Source of the DNA: Haloprofundus marisrubri
GTDB taxonomy: Archaea; Halobacteriota; Halobacteria; Halobacteriales; Haloferacaceae
DNA: 64,000 nucleotides
Assembly (NCBI RefSeq): GCF_001469955.1
Contig: NZ_LOPU01000018.1
Span: 374,001 to 438,000 of the forward strand
Direction: 5' to 3'
Shown here one piece after another: positions 50,065-59,405 of this stretch; the first letter of the stretch is position 1, and every line of letters begins with the position of its first letter. The notes under the pieces are model-generated. The model had not been told where the DNA came from and did not search any database. It saw only the letters and a list, made by a program, of their open reading frames with translations. Both the position numbers and the translations under genes were made by a program.

Positions 50065-51372
50065 ATGACTGACGGGGACGACGAGACGCCCACCGAGGCG
50101 CCCGACGACGAGGAGTCGGCCACCGATGCATCCTCCGAGAGTACGCCCGAGAGCCTCGACGAGCGTCTCGACGCCGCCGAGGAGAAACTCGACGCGGCGG
50201 AGACGGAAGCCGACCTCGACGAGGTCGAACAGACGTTAGACATCATCGAAGCCGACCTCGAAGCCGCGGACCTGCCGGAACCGGACGAGGACGACGAGGA
50301 CGCCGAAGACCCCCGCGAGGAACTCGAATCGCGCCTCTCGGACCTCCGTGACGACCTCGAATCCCAGCGCGGGCCGTACGCCGAGGACGTCGTCGACGAC
50401 GTCGAGAGCGCGAAAACGAAAATCGAGGACACCCGCTGGACCGACCGCGGCGAAGGCGAAATCGTCGAAGCTGTCGAGTCGTTCACCGCCGAGGTCTCCG
50501 AGATTCTCGACGGCGAGTTTTCGCCTTCGGGCGACGACGAGAGCGCGCTGCTGGCCGCCCTCGACGACGTGATTTCGGCCGTCGAGAGCGCGGACCTCGA
50601 CGCCGACGAAGACGAAGAGACCATCGCGGCGCTGTTGGAGGCGACCGACTCGCTGGAGTCGGACCTCGAAGACGCCCAAGAGTGGGACGACTTGGAGACG
50701 CGCGAGCAACTCGAAGCCGAAGGCTTCTACGACGTACTCGGCCACCACAAGGATTACCCTCCGGAGTGGAGCGCACTGAAGGAACACGAGAAACAGGGCA
50801 ACGTCGAGATGATACTGCTCGCACTCGACAGCCTCCAGTCGGACTTCATGGAGCGCCACTGCCTCGAAACCATCACGCGGATGAACGACGCCCGTGCGTT
50901 CGATGCGATGCACCAGCGCGCACAGAAACGTGACAAGCCGAGCATCAAGGCGCTTGGAAAGATGGGAACGGGCGCGCTCGACGCCGTCGAGACGCTCGTC
51001 GACTACGTCGACACCGACAAAGACCCCGCGCTGCAGAAGGTGACGTTCAAAGCGCTCGGCGAAATCGGCAGCGAGGAGGCGACGCAACCGCTGGCGGACA
51101 AACTCGTCATGGACAACGACCACGTCCGACCGCACGCCGCGCGCGCACTCGGCCTCATCGGCGACACGCGCGCTATCGACCCGCTGGCCGACACCCTCGA
51201 AGACGACGCGAGTCCGAGCGCTCGTGCGAGCGCCGCGTGGGCACTCCGTCAAATCGGCACCGAGAAAGCGCTGAAAACCGTCGCCGACCACTCCGACGAG
51301 AACTCCTTTATCGTCCAACACGAAGTCGAGCAGGCGAAGCAGTCGCTCGACACGACGGCACCGAAAGCGTAG
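50065..51372 (+). CDS. HEAT-repeat protein
   Basis: A 435-residue protein from the ATG at 50065. The first 200 residues are highly acidic with coiled-coil stretches (LDERLDAAEEKLDAAETEAD). The C-terminal part has HEAT/PBS-lyase-type repeats: LGKMGTGALDAVETLVDYVD, FKALGEIGSEEATQPLADKL, ARALGLIGDTRAIDPLADTL, AAWALRQIGTEKALKTVADH. Such repeats mediate protein interactions. Only one start in frame after 50064 is sensible. Cytoplasmic; role unknown. Confidence 0.85.
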   Translation: MTDGDDETPTEAPDDEESATDASSESTPESLDERLDAAEEKLDAAETEADLDEVEQTLDIIEADLEAADLPEPDEDDEDAEDPREELESRLSDLRDDLESQRGPYAEDVVDDVESAKTKIEDTRWTDRGEGEIVEAVESFTAEVSEILDGEFSPSGDDESALLAALDDVISAVESADLDADEDEETIAALLEATDSLESDLEDAQEWDDLETREQLEAEGFYDVLGHHKDYPPEWSALKEHEKQGNVEMILLALDSLQSDFMERHCLETITRMNDARAFDAMHQRAQKRDKPSIKALGKMGTGALDAVETLVDYVDTDKDPALQKVTFKALGEIGSEEATQPLADKLVMDNDHVRPHAARALGLIGDTRAIDPLADTLEDDASPSARASAAWALRQIGTEKALKTVADHSDENSFIVQHEVEQAKQSLDTTAPKA

Positions 51373-51411
51373 AACGACGCGCGACCGCGGTTTTCGTTTT
51401 AGCCGAGCGGT

Positions 51412-51660
51412 TCAGGCGAGAAACGTCGACAGGAACAGCAGCGCGAATCCCAGCGCGATGGAGAATCCGCCGAGACGACCCAACCACGTGTGTTCGCGGA
51501 CCTCCTGCGGCGAGATATCGATGGTGTAGCCGTTGAAGTCGGGGTCGTACTCGACGTACGTCGGTTCCTGGAAGAACTCCATGAAGATGAGCACGCCACC
51601 GAGCGCACCGAGTGCGTAGCCCGCCAGTTCGAGACCGATTACGAGATTAACAGCGACCAT
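51412..51660 (-). CDS. Two-helix membrane protein, conserved hypothetical
   Basis: An 82-residue protein from the ATG at 51660. Two hydrophobic segments (VIGLELAGYALGALGGVLIF and GRLGGFSIALGFALLFLSTF) flank a short polar loop with YVEYDPDFNGYTIDISPQE. I do not know the family. It is divergent from the phospholipase D-like gene. Confidence 0.65.
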   Translation of the reverse strand: MVAVNLVIGLELAGYALGALGGVLIFMEFFQEPTYVEYDPDFNGYTIDISPQEVREHTWLGRLGGFSIALGFALLFLSTFLA

Positions 51661-51737
51661 GACAGTCTCACCGTCTGTCGAAGGCAAAAAAACTCCGAAG
51701 CGAACGTTTATGTCCGAAGACGGGACCACCCCGTGTC

Positions 51738-53423
51738 GTGTTCCGCCGTCTCGTCGCCGTCTGCTGTCTGCTCGCCCTCTGTGCGGGAGTCGCGTCGCCG
51801 ATGGCGAGTCCGGTGACTGCCACGGCTCCGGCGACTCCGGCGACTCCGGCGACTCCGGCGACTCCAGCAACCGCGACGAGCGTCATCGAAGCGACGGTCG
51901 GAACGAACGAAACTCACGCCGACGCGTCCGGCCGCATCGTCGAACTGTATCCGAACCCCGTCCGCGACGAGGATACGGGCGAGTACGTCGTCGTCGATGT
52001 CGCGCGCGAAGGAAACTGGACGCTCTCGGACGGCGAATCGACCGTCTCGGTTCCGTCGTCTGGTCGCATCGCACTCGCGGCCGACCCGGCGGTCGTCCGG
52101 AACCTGACGAGCGTGCCAGTCGTCGAGGCTGGCCTCTCGCTGTCGAACGCGGGCGAGCGTCTCGTACTCAGCCACGAGGGTCGCGTCGTCGACGAACTCG
52201 CGTACGGACGCGCGCCGAGCGGCGAACGGTGGCTCCGTGACGCCGACCCGCACTGGCGGCCGCGCGGGTTCGAGCCACGGCCGGCCGTCGAGACTGGCCC
52301 AGCGAACGCGACGGCGTTCGTCCTCCCCGATTCCCCGGAAGTACCGCTCGAAACGCTCCGCGGCGCCGACGAGAGACTGTATCTCGCAGGCTACACGTTC
52401 ACCTCCGAACGCGCTGCATCGGCGCTCCGCCGTGCCCACGCCCGCGGCGTCGACGTACGCGTTCTCGTCGAGGGTGGTCCCGTCGGGGGCGTCTCGAAAC
52501 GCCAAACCCGACTGCTGGACAACCTCACGGCCACAGGTGTCGAGGTTCGCGTCGTCCACGGCGAACGCGCCCGCTTCAGTTACCACCACCCCAAGTACGC
52601 CGTCAGCGACGACGCTGCGTTAGTCCTCACCGAGAACTGGAAACCCGGCGGCACCGGCGGCCACGACAGCCGAGGCTGGGGTGTCCGCGTCGACGACGCG
52701 GAGACGGCGAACGAACTCGCGGCGGTGTTCGAGGCCGATTTCGGCTGGCGTGACGCGGTTCGGTGGTCCAACTACCGACGGAACGCGTCGTTCGTCGAAC
52801 CCGAACCCGCGACCGACTCGTACGGGGGCGAGTTCGACTCTCGGCGCGTCGACGCCGAACGCGTGCGACTGCTCACCGCACCCGGAAACGCGGAATCCGC
52901 CGTTGTCGCCGGACTCGCAGGAGCGGAGAACTCTATCGACGTGCTGCAACCGACCGTCGGCGGCGTCCGTCAGCCGTTCGTCCGGGAAACGATGCGGGCC
53001 GCAGAACGGGGCGTCCGCGTTCGAATCCTCCTCTCGGGGGCGTGGTACGTCGAAGAAGAGAACAGCGCGCTGGCTGCGAGACTGAACGACTGGGCCGACC
53101 GCAACGACGCGCCGCTGTCGGTCCGGGTGGCCGACCCGCAGGGCAGATACGGGAAAGTCCACGCGAAAGGCGTCGTCGTCGACGGCGAGACGGCGCTCGT
53201 CGGCAGTCTCAACTGGAACAATCACTCCGCGCGAGAGAATCGGGAAGTCGTCGTCGCCCTCGACGGTGAGGAACCGGCAGCGTACTACGGCGAGGTGTTC
53301 ACGGCCGACTGGCGCGCCAGCGGCGACCAGTCCCCGTCGTTCCCCGTCGGCATCGGTGTCGCCGTCGTCGCAGCCGCGGCGCTGGCCGTAGTCGTGGGAA
53401 CGAGAGAGATACGGTTCGAGTGA
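51738..53423 (+). CDS. Secreted phospholipase D-like protein with membrane anchor
   Basis: A 561-residue protein starting at a GTG with a Sec signal (RRLVAVCCLLALCAGVASPM). A low-complexity PATPATPATPAT linker encoded by repeated 9-base units follows. Next comes a lamin-tail-like beta domain (IVELYPNPVRDEDTGEYVVV). Two PLD-like half sites are present: HHPKYAVSDDAALVLTENWK (first, His-x-Lys) and GKVHAKGVVVDGETALVGSL with SLNWNNHSARENREVV (second, complete HxK...N). The C terminus has a membrane helix (GIGVAVVAAAALAVVVG). The enzyme is likely anchored outside the membrane and cuts phosphodiester bonds in DNA or lipid. Confidence 0.85.
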   Translation: MFRRLVAVCCLLALCAGVASPMASPVTATAPATPATPATPATPATATSVIEATVGTNETHADASGRIVELYPNPVRDEDTGEYVVVDVAREGNWTLSDGESTVSVPSSGRIALAADPAVVRNLTSVPVVEAGLSLSNAGERLVLSHEGRVVDELAYGRAPSGERWLRDADPHWRPRGFEPRPAVETGPANATAFVLPDSPEVPLETLRGADERLYLAGYTFTSERAASALRRAHARGVDVRVLVEGGPVGGVSKRQTRLLDNLTATGVEVRVVHGERARFSYHHPKYAVSDDAALVLTENWKPGGTGGHDSRGWGVRVDDAETANELAAVFEADFGWRDAVRWSNYRRNASFVEPEPATDSYGGEFDSRRVDAERVRLLTAPGNAESAVVAGLAGAENSIDVLQPTVGGVRQPFVRETMRAAERGVRVRILLSGAWYVEEENSALAARLNDWADRNDAPLSVRVADPQGRYGKVHAKGVVVDGETALVGSLNWNNHSARENREVVVALDGEEPAAYYGEVFTADWRASGDQSPSFPVGIGVAVVAAAALAVVVGTREIRFE

Positions 53424-53432
53424 GTTACTCGC

Positions 53433-55331
53433 TTAGTCCAGCGCGGCCGTACTCGACAGTTCGTCGTCGATGTCGGCTTCGGCCATCTTCTCGACGAGGC
53501 TGTCGATGACCTCCTCGCGCATGCCTTTGACGAACTTGATGGAGCCGACGACGAGGTGGCCGCCGCCGGAGACGCCGCCGCCTTTCACTTCGTCGTTGAG
53601 TTCGGCGACCATCTGCGGGATGTCGAGGCGGACGCCGTCCGAGCGGAGCACGGCGAAGTCCGGGCCGTAGCCGATGGTGATGACGGGTTCGCCCGTCTCC
53701 CGAACTTTGCGGTCGTGGAGTTCGCCCGTCGTCTTCCCGGGCGCAGGGTAGGTAAAGCGGTGCGCGAAGTTGTCTAGGTCGACGGTGTAGAGGTGGGCGT
53801 CGCTCTTGAGACGCTCGTGTTCGACGTGGTCTTCGACGGCGTCGAGTTGGTCGGCCACGTCGCGTTCGGCGCTTTCCGAGAGGAACTCGACGAGTTCCCG
53901 ATGCCGAGTGTCGTCGTCACAGCCGACGTTGAGCACGTCGTTGACGAGCGCTTTGCCCTCGCTGTAGCGAAGCCAGTGGGCGGCGTAGTCGAGCGCCTCG
54001 CCGATGTCACCGAGGTCGTCGCGGTCGTAGCCCTGTTGTTCGGCGAGTTCGACGAACTCGTCCATCACTTCGGCTTTCGAGCGGTCCGCGAGTCCCGCGA
54101 CGGCGGGCACGTGGCGGAGTTCGTCGGTGATGTCTGGGTCTATCATCCGCGCGAGTTCGACGCACATCATCCCGGTGGTGATGCGGTAGTCCTCGTCGTA
54201 CAGGTACGGGTTGACGTGGGCGTCGAGCAGCGGTTCGACCGCCTCCGGGTCGGGGTGGTGGTGGTCGACGACGGCGATGGGCATGTCGTAGTGCGCGAGG
54301 TTCTGATACGCGGGCACGTCCTCCTCGGTGCTACCGTTGTCGAGCATCAGAAGCAGCGGCAGTTTCTGTCCGTGGCGGGCCTGCCCTTCGAGTGCGAAGT
54401 TCAGGTCGCGCGTCACGTCCTCCATCTCGTAGAACGGCGCTTTGCTCGGGAGGCGCTTGAACAGGTGTCGCGGCGCGTCGGGGTTCTCGTGGACGTCGGC
54501 GATGAAGTTTTCGAGCGCCAGTTGGACCGGAATCGACGCGCACATGCCGTCGCCGTCGGCGTGGTGGCGAACGCGAATCGGGCGTCCCTCCAACACGGTC
54601 TGTCGGAGCAGACGGGCGACGTCGCGGAGGTCGTCGCGGAGTTTCTCGAACGCTGGCCACTCGACGAGCGGGTCGACGGTGTGTGGCTCTGCACGCTCCT
54701 CGAAGGCGGCGTCGAGTCGCTCTCGAACCGTCTCGGCGCGTTCTCCGTCGAGTTCGCTGAGCGAGGAGACTTCGACCTGCGTCGTCCCGTCGTGGGTTTC
54801 GACGTGGCCGTCGATGCGGACGAGGTCTTCGAGGTCGACGTCGGGGTACGCACGGACGCCAGCCTCGTCGAAGGCCGCACAGGAGACGATGCCGGTGTCG
54901 TCGGCGACGTGGAAGATGGTCGGGCCGCCGGTCTGTTTTATCTGGGCGACGCGGCCTTCGATGGTCGCGTCGGTGCCGGTCGACAGCGACGCGATGGACG
55001 TGATATCCGGTTCGTGGTCGACCGTCTCGGTCCGGTAGTCGTCGACGCCGGCCTCGTCGAAGGCGATGTCGCCGTTCTCTTTGATTTCGACGAGTTCGAC
55101 GACGAAGCTGTCGCCGACGTCGTAGGAGTCGTCGAGGTTCGATTCGTGGACGAGGCCGGAGACGTTGTCGGAGATATCGACGAAGACGCCGTAGTCGACG
55201 ACGCCGTTGACGACGGCGTGGTACAGTGCCCCGGTCTCCACGTCTGCGGCCGTGCAGTCGGGAGCGAGGTCGTAGACGACGGGTCTCGAATCCGACCCTG
55301 CGCCGGAGTCTCCGGCGGTGTCATCGGTCAT
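53433..55331 (-). CDS. DHH-family exonuclease with S1 and OB domains (RecJ/GAN-like)
   Basis: A 632-residue protein from the ATG at 55331. Domains in order: S1-like RNA-binding fold (GALYHAVVNGVVDYGVFVDI at about 35-54), OB fold (ATIEGRVAQIKQTGGPTIFH), then the DHH catalytic core with RVRHHADGDGMCASI (motif I) and AVVDHHHPDPEAVEPLL (DHH), and DHHA1 with GGGVSGGGHLVVGSIKF. All metal-binding motifs are intact, unlike the RecJ-like protein at 37845. It is expected to be a single-strand-specific nuclease. Confidence 0.92.
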   Translation of the reverse strand: MTDDTAGDSGAGSDSRPVVYDLAPDCTAADVETGALYHAVVNGVVDYGVFVDISDNVSGLVHESNLDDSYDVGDSFVVELVEIKENGDIAFDEAGVDDYRTETVDHEPDITSIASLSTGTDATIEGRVAQIKQTGGPTIFHVADDTGIVSCAAFDEAGVRAYPDVDLEDLVRIDGHVETHDGTTQVEVSSLSELDGERAETVRERLDAAFEERAEPHTVDPLVEWPAFEKLRDDLRDVARLLRQTVLEGRPIRVRHHADGDGMCASIPVQLALENFIADVHENPDAPRHLFKRLPSKAPFYEMEDVTRDLNFALEGQARHGQKLPLLLMLDNGSTEEDVPAYQNLAHYDMPIAVVDHHHPDPEAVEPLLDAHVNPYLYDEDYRITTGMMCVELARMIDPDITDELRHVPAVAGLADRSKAEVMDEFVELAEQQGYDRDDLGDIGEALDYAAHWLRYSEGKALVNDVLNVGCDDDTRHRELVEFLSESAERDVADQLDAVEDHVEHERLKSDAHLYTVDLDNFAHRFTYPAPGKTTGELHDRKVRETGEPVITIGYGPDFAVLRSDGVRLDIPQMVAELNDEVKGGGVSGGGHLVVGSIKFVKGMREEVIDSLVEKMAEADIDDELSSTAALD

Positions 55332-55529
55332 GGACGTGCTACGTGGGGGTCCCGCCTTAAGCTTTACATCCTGTCCCGACGGGCCGGTGCTCGACGCACC
55401 TCGTCGGAGTCGGTGGGAGCCAAGCCAAACTCGGAGTAAACCCGGAACGAACTCGGGTTGTACGTGGGGTGAATACGGGGCGGCGACCCTTCCGGAACCC
55501 TTAGAAGGCGACGGGTAGGAGTGTGTGGT

Positions 55530-56021
55530 ATGCGGCTGTTCCGGTCGAGTGAGATTCTCGGCATCGCCGCCGAGACGCTCGAATTCGTCCTCGAAGCCTC
55601 CGAAGAGACCCATCCCAACGAGTACATGGGCTTTCTCCGCGGCGAGGACGCCCGTGACCTCGGTCTCGACCGCGACGGCACGGTCATCACCGACGTACTC
55701 GTGATTCCGGGAACCGAGTCGAACCCCGTGAGCGCGACGGTGAAGACGAGTATGGTGCCGAACGACAGACACGCCGTCGGGTCGGTCCACTCGCATCCGA
55801 ACGGCGTACTACGCCCGAGCGACGCCGACTTGGGAACGTTTGGCAACGGCGACGCCCACATCATCGTCGGCGCGCCGTACGGCTGGAACGACTGGCGCGC
55901 GTTCGACCGGGACGGCAAGCGACGTAAACTGGACGTACTCGACGTCGACCTCCCCGACGACGAGGCGTTCTTCGATTTCACACAGGAAGATATCGACCGG
56001 GAGCTCTCCGAGGATTCATGA
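55530..56021 (+). CDS. JAMM/MPN metalloprotease, possible desampylase
   Basis: A 163-residue protein from the ATG at 55530; three residues upstream also in frame are ignored. The JAMM motif is complete: Glu31 (NEYMGFL), H87-S-H89, S97 and D100 ([15 protein letters not shown]). This is the Mov34/PAD-1 fold used by archaeal desampylases to remove ubiquitin-like SAMPs; that activity is inferred. The next gene begins 20 bases on, so both may be co-transcribed. Confidence 0.9.
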   Translation: MRLFRSSEILGIAAETLEFVLEASEETHPNEYMGFLRGEDARDLGLDRDGTVITDVLVIPGTESNPVSATVKTSMVPNDRHAVGSVHSHPNGVLRPSDADLGTFGNGDAHIIVGAPYGWNDWRAFDRDGKRRKLDVLDVDLPDDEAFFDFTQEDIDRELSEDS

Positions 56022-56040
56022 CAGACGAGGATTTCGACGG

Positions 56041-56472
56041 ATGACGACGGTAATCGCACAGGGGACGTTCGATTTGCTCCACCCGGGGCACGTCCACTAT
56101 CTCTCCGAGGCCGCTTCGATGGGTGACGAACTCCACGTCATCGTCGCCCGACGCGACAACGTCACCCACAAGGCGAAACCGATTCTCTCGGACCGCCAAC
56201 GCCGTGATTTGGTCGCGGCACTCGGCGTCGTCGACGAGGCGCACCTCGGCCACCGAGAGGATATCTTCGTCCCCATCGAGGAGATACAACCGGACCTCAT
56301 CGTTCTCGGCTACGACCAGCACCACGACGAGGCGGCCATCGAGTCAGCGCTCGCTGCCCGGGGTATCGACTGCGGCGTCGAGCGGGCCTCGGCGCGTGAA
56401 CCACGTTACCCCGAGGAACTGCTCTCGACGGGCGACATCATCGACCGCATTCTCGAACAGCGCGACTGCTGA
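56041..56472 (+). CDS. ribL: FAD synthase (RibL-type nucleotidyltransferase)
   Basis: A 143-residue enzyme starting at the ATG at 56041; the longer frame upstream overlaps the JAMM gene and is not used. [20 protein letters not shown] carries the HxGH nucleotidyltransferase motif (His14-Pro-Gly-His17). [20 protein letters not shown] and [12 protein letters not shown] follow. It adenylates FMN to FAD in the archaeal pathway. Length is normal for the archaeal enzyme. Confidence 0.92.
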   Translation: MTTVIAQGTFDLLHPGHVHYLSEAASMGDELHVIVARRDNVTHKAKPILSDRQRRDLVAALGVVDEAHLGHREDIFVPIEEIQPDLIVLGYDQHHDEAAIESALAARGIDCGVERASAREPRYPEELLSTGDIIDRILEQRDC

Positions 56473-56514
56473 GTCGGCACGCATCGGAACATCGGTTCAG
56501 CCGGCGTCGTCGGT

Positions 56515-56796
56515 TCAGATATCCTCGGACTCCTCGACTATCTTCTCGACTGTCTTCCAGTGATGTCTGGCTCGGTCGGTCGGGTGGTATCGCGCGCCGT
56601 AGCCTTCGGTGAGCGGTTCGAGAATATCGCTTTCGACCAGCACGTCGAGATGGTGGCGGACCGTCTTGTAGTCCAACCCGAGGTCGGCGGCGAACTGGTT
56701 GGCGTTGCGGGGTTCCTCGTCGGCGGCGAGCAGGAGACGAAGTCGGTTGTCGCCGCCGCGCGTGCTCGTCAGCACGTACCAGAGGACGGACTCCAT
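56515..56796 (-). CDS. Winged-helix (ArsR-like) regulator
   Basis: A 93-residue protein taken from MESVLWYVLTSTRGGDNRLR (ATG at 56796). The helix-turn-helix is RNANQFAADLGLDYKTVRHH followed by LDVLVESDILEPLTEGYGAR and a C-terminal helix. Similar to ArsR/HTH_20-type DNA-binding proteins. The operator is unknown. Convergent with the FAD synthase gene. Confidence 0.85.
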   Translation of the reverse strand: MESVLWYVLTSTRGGDNRLRLLLAADEEPRNANQFAADLGLDYKTVRHHLDVLVESDILEPLTEGYGARYHPTDRARHHWKTVEKIVEESEDI

Positions 56797-56888
56797 CACC
56801 GAGTGAGAGTTCACCGACCGACCTAAACACATCGCCGGAGCAGACAGGCCCGACCCGATTGGTCTCGGCCGCCACGTCTACAGTGCGC

Positions 56889-57173
56889 CTACATCGTGAA
56901 CAGTTCGGTGTCTTCGGGAATCGAGAACAGTCCCATCCGAACGCCGGCATCCAACCAACCGTAACCGTACGAGAAGGAGGCGAGCGCGTTCACCCAGTCG
57001 TCGGCGTCGCGGAAGTGCCGCCCGTCGTCGAGATACGACTCGGCCATCTCCCGGCAGTCGTCGGCCATCGACGACAGCGGCGTTCCTTCGGGCGGTAACG
57101 CCTCCGCTTCGTCGAGGGCGTCCGCCAGCATTCGCTCGTAACGCGTCGTCTTCTCTTCGAGGTCCGCGGTCAT
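56889..57173 (-). CDS. DUF357 protein
   Basis: A 94-residue helical protein with LEEKTTRYERMLADALDEAE and the block YLDDGRHFRDADDWVNALAS followed by FSYGYGWLDAGVRMGLF, the signature of DUF357. It is a conserved archaeal helical bundle with no known function. Divergent from trxB, with 133 bases between. Confidence 0.9.
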   Translation of the reverse strand: MTADLEEKTTRYERMLADALDEAEALPPEGTPLSSMADDCREMAESYLDDGRHFRDADDWVNALASFSYGYGWLDAGVRMGLFSIPEDTELFTM

Positions 57174-57275
57174 ACTCGTGGATGCGCTCGTCGTCGCCTA
57201 AGCGTTCCCCCTGTGTTGCCGCTTTACTGCCGCCGCCGACCTCCCGGGTGCATCGCCCGCGTCGAACAGCACAAA

Positions 57276-57305
57276 TTAAATACAAACCCACGGCCAAGAG
57301 TGGCC
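57276..57305 (+). promoter_or_regulatory. trxB promoter with inverted repeat
   Basis: TTAAATA at about 57276-57282 is a TATA box 28 bases before the ATG at 57307. GGCCA-AGAG-TGGCC at 57292-57305 is a perfect inverted repeat right before the start codon, a possible repressor site. Confidence 0.5.
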
Positions 57306-57306
57306 A

Positions 57307-58374
57307 ATGACAGACGTCTCTGCAGAAGACGGCTTCGTCGAGCACCGGCGGCTCATCGTCGCCGGAACGGGTATTGCCGGCCTGACGGCCGCGATTTACG
57401 CCGCTCGGTCGAACAACGACCCGCTCGTGCTGGAAGGCACCGAACCCGGCGGTCAACTGACGCTGACGACGGAAGTCGACAACTTCCCCGGGTTCCCCGA
57501 GGGCATCAGCGGCCCCGAGTTGGTCAACAACATGAAAGAGCAGGCCAAGCGCTTCGGGAGCGAAGTCAAAAACGGCGTCGTCGCCGACGTCGACGACTCC
57601 GAGCGGCCGTTCCGCGTCGAACTCACCAACGGCGACGTGTACACCGCCGACGCGCTCATCGCCGCCTCCGGTGCGAGCGCCCGGACCCTCGGCATCCCCG
57701 GCGAGGACGACCTGATGGGCTACGGCCTCTCGACGTGTGCGACCTGCGACGGCGCGTTCTTCCGCGACCAGAAAATCGTCGTCGTCGGCGGCGGCGACGC
57801 CGCGATGGAGGAGGCGTCGTTTCTCACCAAGTTCGCCTCGACGGTGTATCTCGTCCACCGCCGCGAGGAGTTCCGCGCCGAAGATTACTGGATAGACCGC
57901 GTGATGGAGCAGGTCGACGACGGCGACATCGAACTGATGCTCAACACCGAAGTCACCGAACTCCACGGCTCACCCGAAGCGGGCGTCGAAACCGTGACGA
58001 TGGTGCGCCACCCCGAGGGCCACCCGACCGACCGCCTCGACGACTCCCAGACTGAAGAATTCGAGTTCGACGCGGGCGCGGTGTTCTACGCCATCGGCCA
58101 CACGCCGAACACCGACTACCTCGAAAACACGGGCGTCCGGATGGACCCCGAAGGCTACCTCAAGACGAACGGTGGCTTCGAGGGCGGCCAGACCGAAACC
58201 GACGTCCCCGGCATCTTCGGCGCGGGCGACGTCGTCGACTTCCACTACCAGCAGGCTATCACAGCGGGCGGCATGGGTTGTAAGGCCGCCATCGACGCCG
58301 ACGACTACCTCGAAGGTCTCGACCGGTCGAGTCCGGAGACGGCCGAACCCGCCGCTGCCGAGTCGGACGACTGA
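57307..58374 (+). CDS. trxB: Thioredoxin-disulfide reductase
   Basis: A 355-residue flavoprotein. FAD fold VAGTGIAGLTAAIYAARS at residues 18-35, the redox CATC at Cys144-Cys147 (STCATCDGAFF), NADPH fold VVVGGGDAAMEEASFL, and IFGAGDVVDFHYQQ at the FAD end. Normal length with an acidic Ala/Glu tail. It supplies electrons to thioredoxin and through it probably to the 1-Cys peroxiredoxin at 20066. A second, CLHC-bearing homologue is at 6058. Confidence 0.95.
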   Translation: MTDVSAEDGFVEHRRLIVAGTGIAGLTAAIYAARSNNDPLVLEGTEPGGQLTLTTEVDNFPGFPEGISGPELVNNMKEQAKRFGSEVKNGVVADVDDSERPFRVELTNGDVYTADALIAASGASARTLGIPGEDDLMGYGLSTCATCDGAFFRDQKIVVVGGGDAAMEEASFLTKFASTVYLVHRREEFRAEDYWIDRVMEQVDDGDIELMLNTEVTELHGSPEAGVETVTMVRHPEGHPTDRLDDSQTEEFEFDAGAVFYAIGHTPNTDYLENTGVRMDPEGYLKTNGGFEGGQTETDVPGIFGAGDVVDFHYQQAITAGGMGCKAAIDADDYLEGLDRSSPETAEPAAAESDD

Positions 58375-58525
58375 ACTTGCCACCACGGAGTCCGACGACT
58401 GAACGCCGACCGAACTCGCGGTTCTTGCTTCGTCTGTTCTCTTGCTCGTTCGTTCCTTCCTCTGTCCTCTCACACGTCTCGTCCGAGACCCACAGACCCT
58501 TTAGGACGTATCTCCCACACCCCGT

Positions 58526-58810
58526 ATGGTCGAAACCGAGACGTACACTATCGAAGGACCCGACGGCGACGAAGACACCGTCGAACTGCCCGCCGGCCTC
58601 GTCGACGTGCTCTCCGAACAGGGCGAGCAACCGACCGAAGTCGTCGGCGACATCCTGCTTCTCTCGTTCGTTCAGCGCGCCCACGCCATCGTCCACCACT
58701 CGGAGGGTGAGACGCCACAGGACCTCGCCGAAATCAACGAGAAAGGCGAGGAACTGTTCGAGGAGCGCTTCGGCATGACGCTCGCCGAGGCAACCGGTCA
58801 CTCGCACTGA
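58526..58810 (+). CDS. Small conserved haloarchaeal protein (DUF7545-like)
   Basis: A 94-residue protein with VETETYTIEGPDGDEDTVEL, GLVDVLSEQGEQPTEVVGD, FVQRAHAIVHHSEGETP and a histidine-rich end (ATGHSH). I recall DUF7545 for this haloarchaeal family. The C-terminal His could bind metal. No membrane helix. Confidence 0.7.
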   Translation: MVETETYTIEGPDGDEDTVELPAGLVDVLSEQGEQPTEVVGDILLLSFVQRAHAIVHHSEGETPQDLAEINEKGEELFEERFGMTLAEATGHSH

Positions 58811-59018
58811 GCGGCGACGGACACCGACTGTTTCGCCCGAGTAGGCGGGACAACTATCGATTGTCGAGCGACGTTAAGCGGAACAATCACCAGACGGCGG
58901 CGAGGTCAGTGTCGCCACCGTCGTCTTCTGTTCACGACGCGCCAAGTGTCCTTTTCGCTGAATGTTCACAGAAGTACGAACTATAACTAATCCTATTGCA
59001 GTTGCATCAGTTGATGCG

Positions 59019-59072
59019 ATGAGCCACAAAACGACGAGCGGCGAACGGTGTGCGGGGTGGCGGGGATGTTAG
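59019..59072 (+). other. Short upstream frame overlapping the DUF1328 gene
   Basis: ATG at 59019 opens a 17-codon frame (MSHKTTSGERCAGWRGC) whose stop overlaps the DUF1328 ATG at 59066. GCATCA-GT-TGATGC (59004-59017) is a palindrome just upstream, and AACTATAACTA at about 58979 is a TATA box. It may be a leader peptide coupling translation; this is a weak inference. Confidence 0.35.
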
Positions 59073-59266
59073 CCGAACTCGCAAACGCGACCGCAGCGAT
59101 TCCGCTGCAGTCCGGCGGGTTCCTCGAACTCGCGGTGCTGTTTATCATCCTCGCTATCGTCGCCTACGTGGTCGGTGCGCGAGGGATTGCGGGTCTCACG
59201 ATGGAGATTGCCCGAATCCTCATACTCGTGTTCATCGTCCTGGCGGTTCTGTCGTTGTTGCTGTAG
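59066..59266 (+). CDS. DUF1328 small membrane protein
   Basis: A 66-residue protein started at the ATG at 59066; a GTG 18 bases upstream is also in frame. Two hydrophobic helices: FLELAVLFIILAIVAYVVGA and IARILILVFIVLAVLSLLL, joined by RGIAGLTME. This matches DUF1328, common in bacteria and haloarchaea, of unknown function. Confidence 0.88.
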   Translation: MLAELANATAAIPLQSGGFLELAVLFIILAIVAYVVGARGIAGLTMEIARILILVFIVLAVLSLLL

Positions 59267-59405
59267 CAAATCGCTCCATTTTTTCGAAGCCGTCCCACGC
59301 TGTTCCCGGAGCGACTGCGTTCTCATCCGACAGTACCGAACGAAGATATCGACTGTCGCTTGCCGTCTGCGTAGCTGTTTTGTCGCCGGCGTGTCATCGA
59401 AGCGC

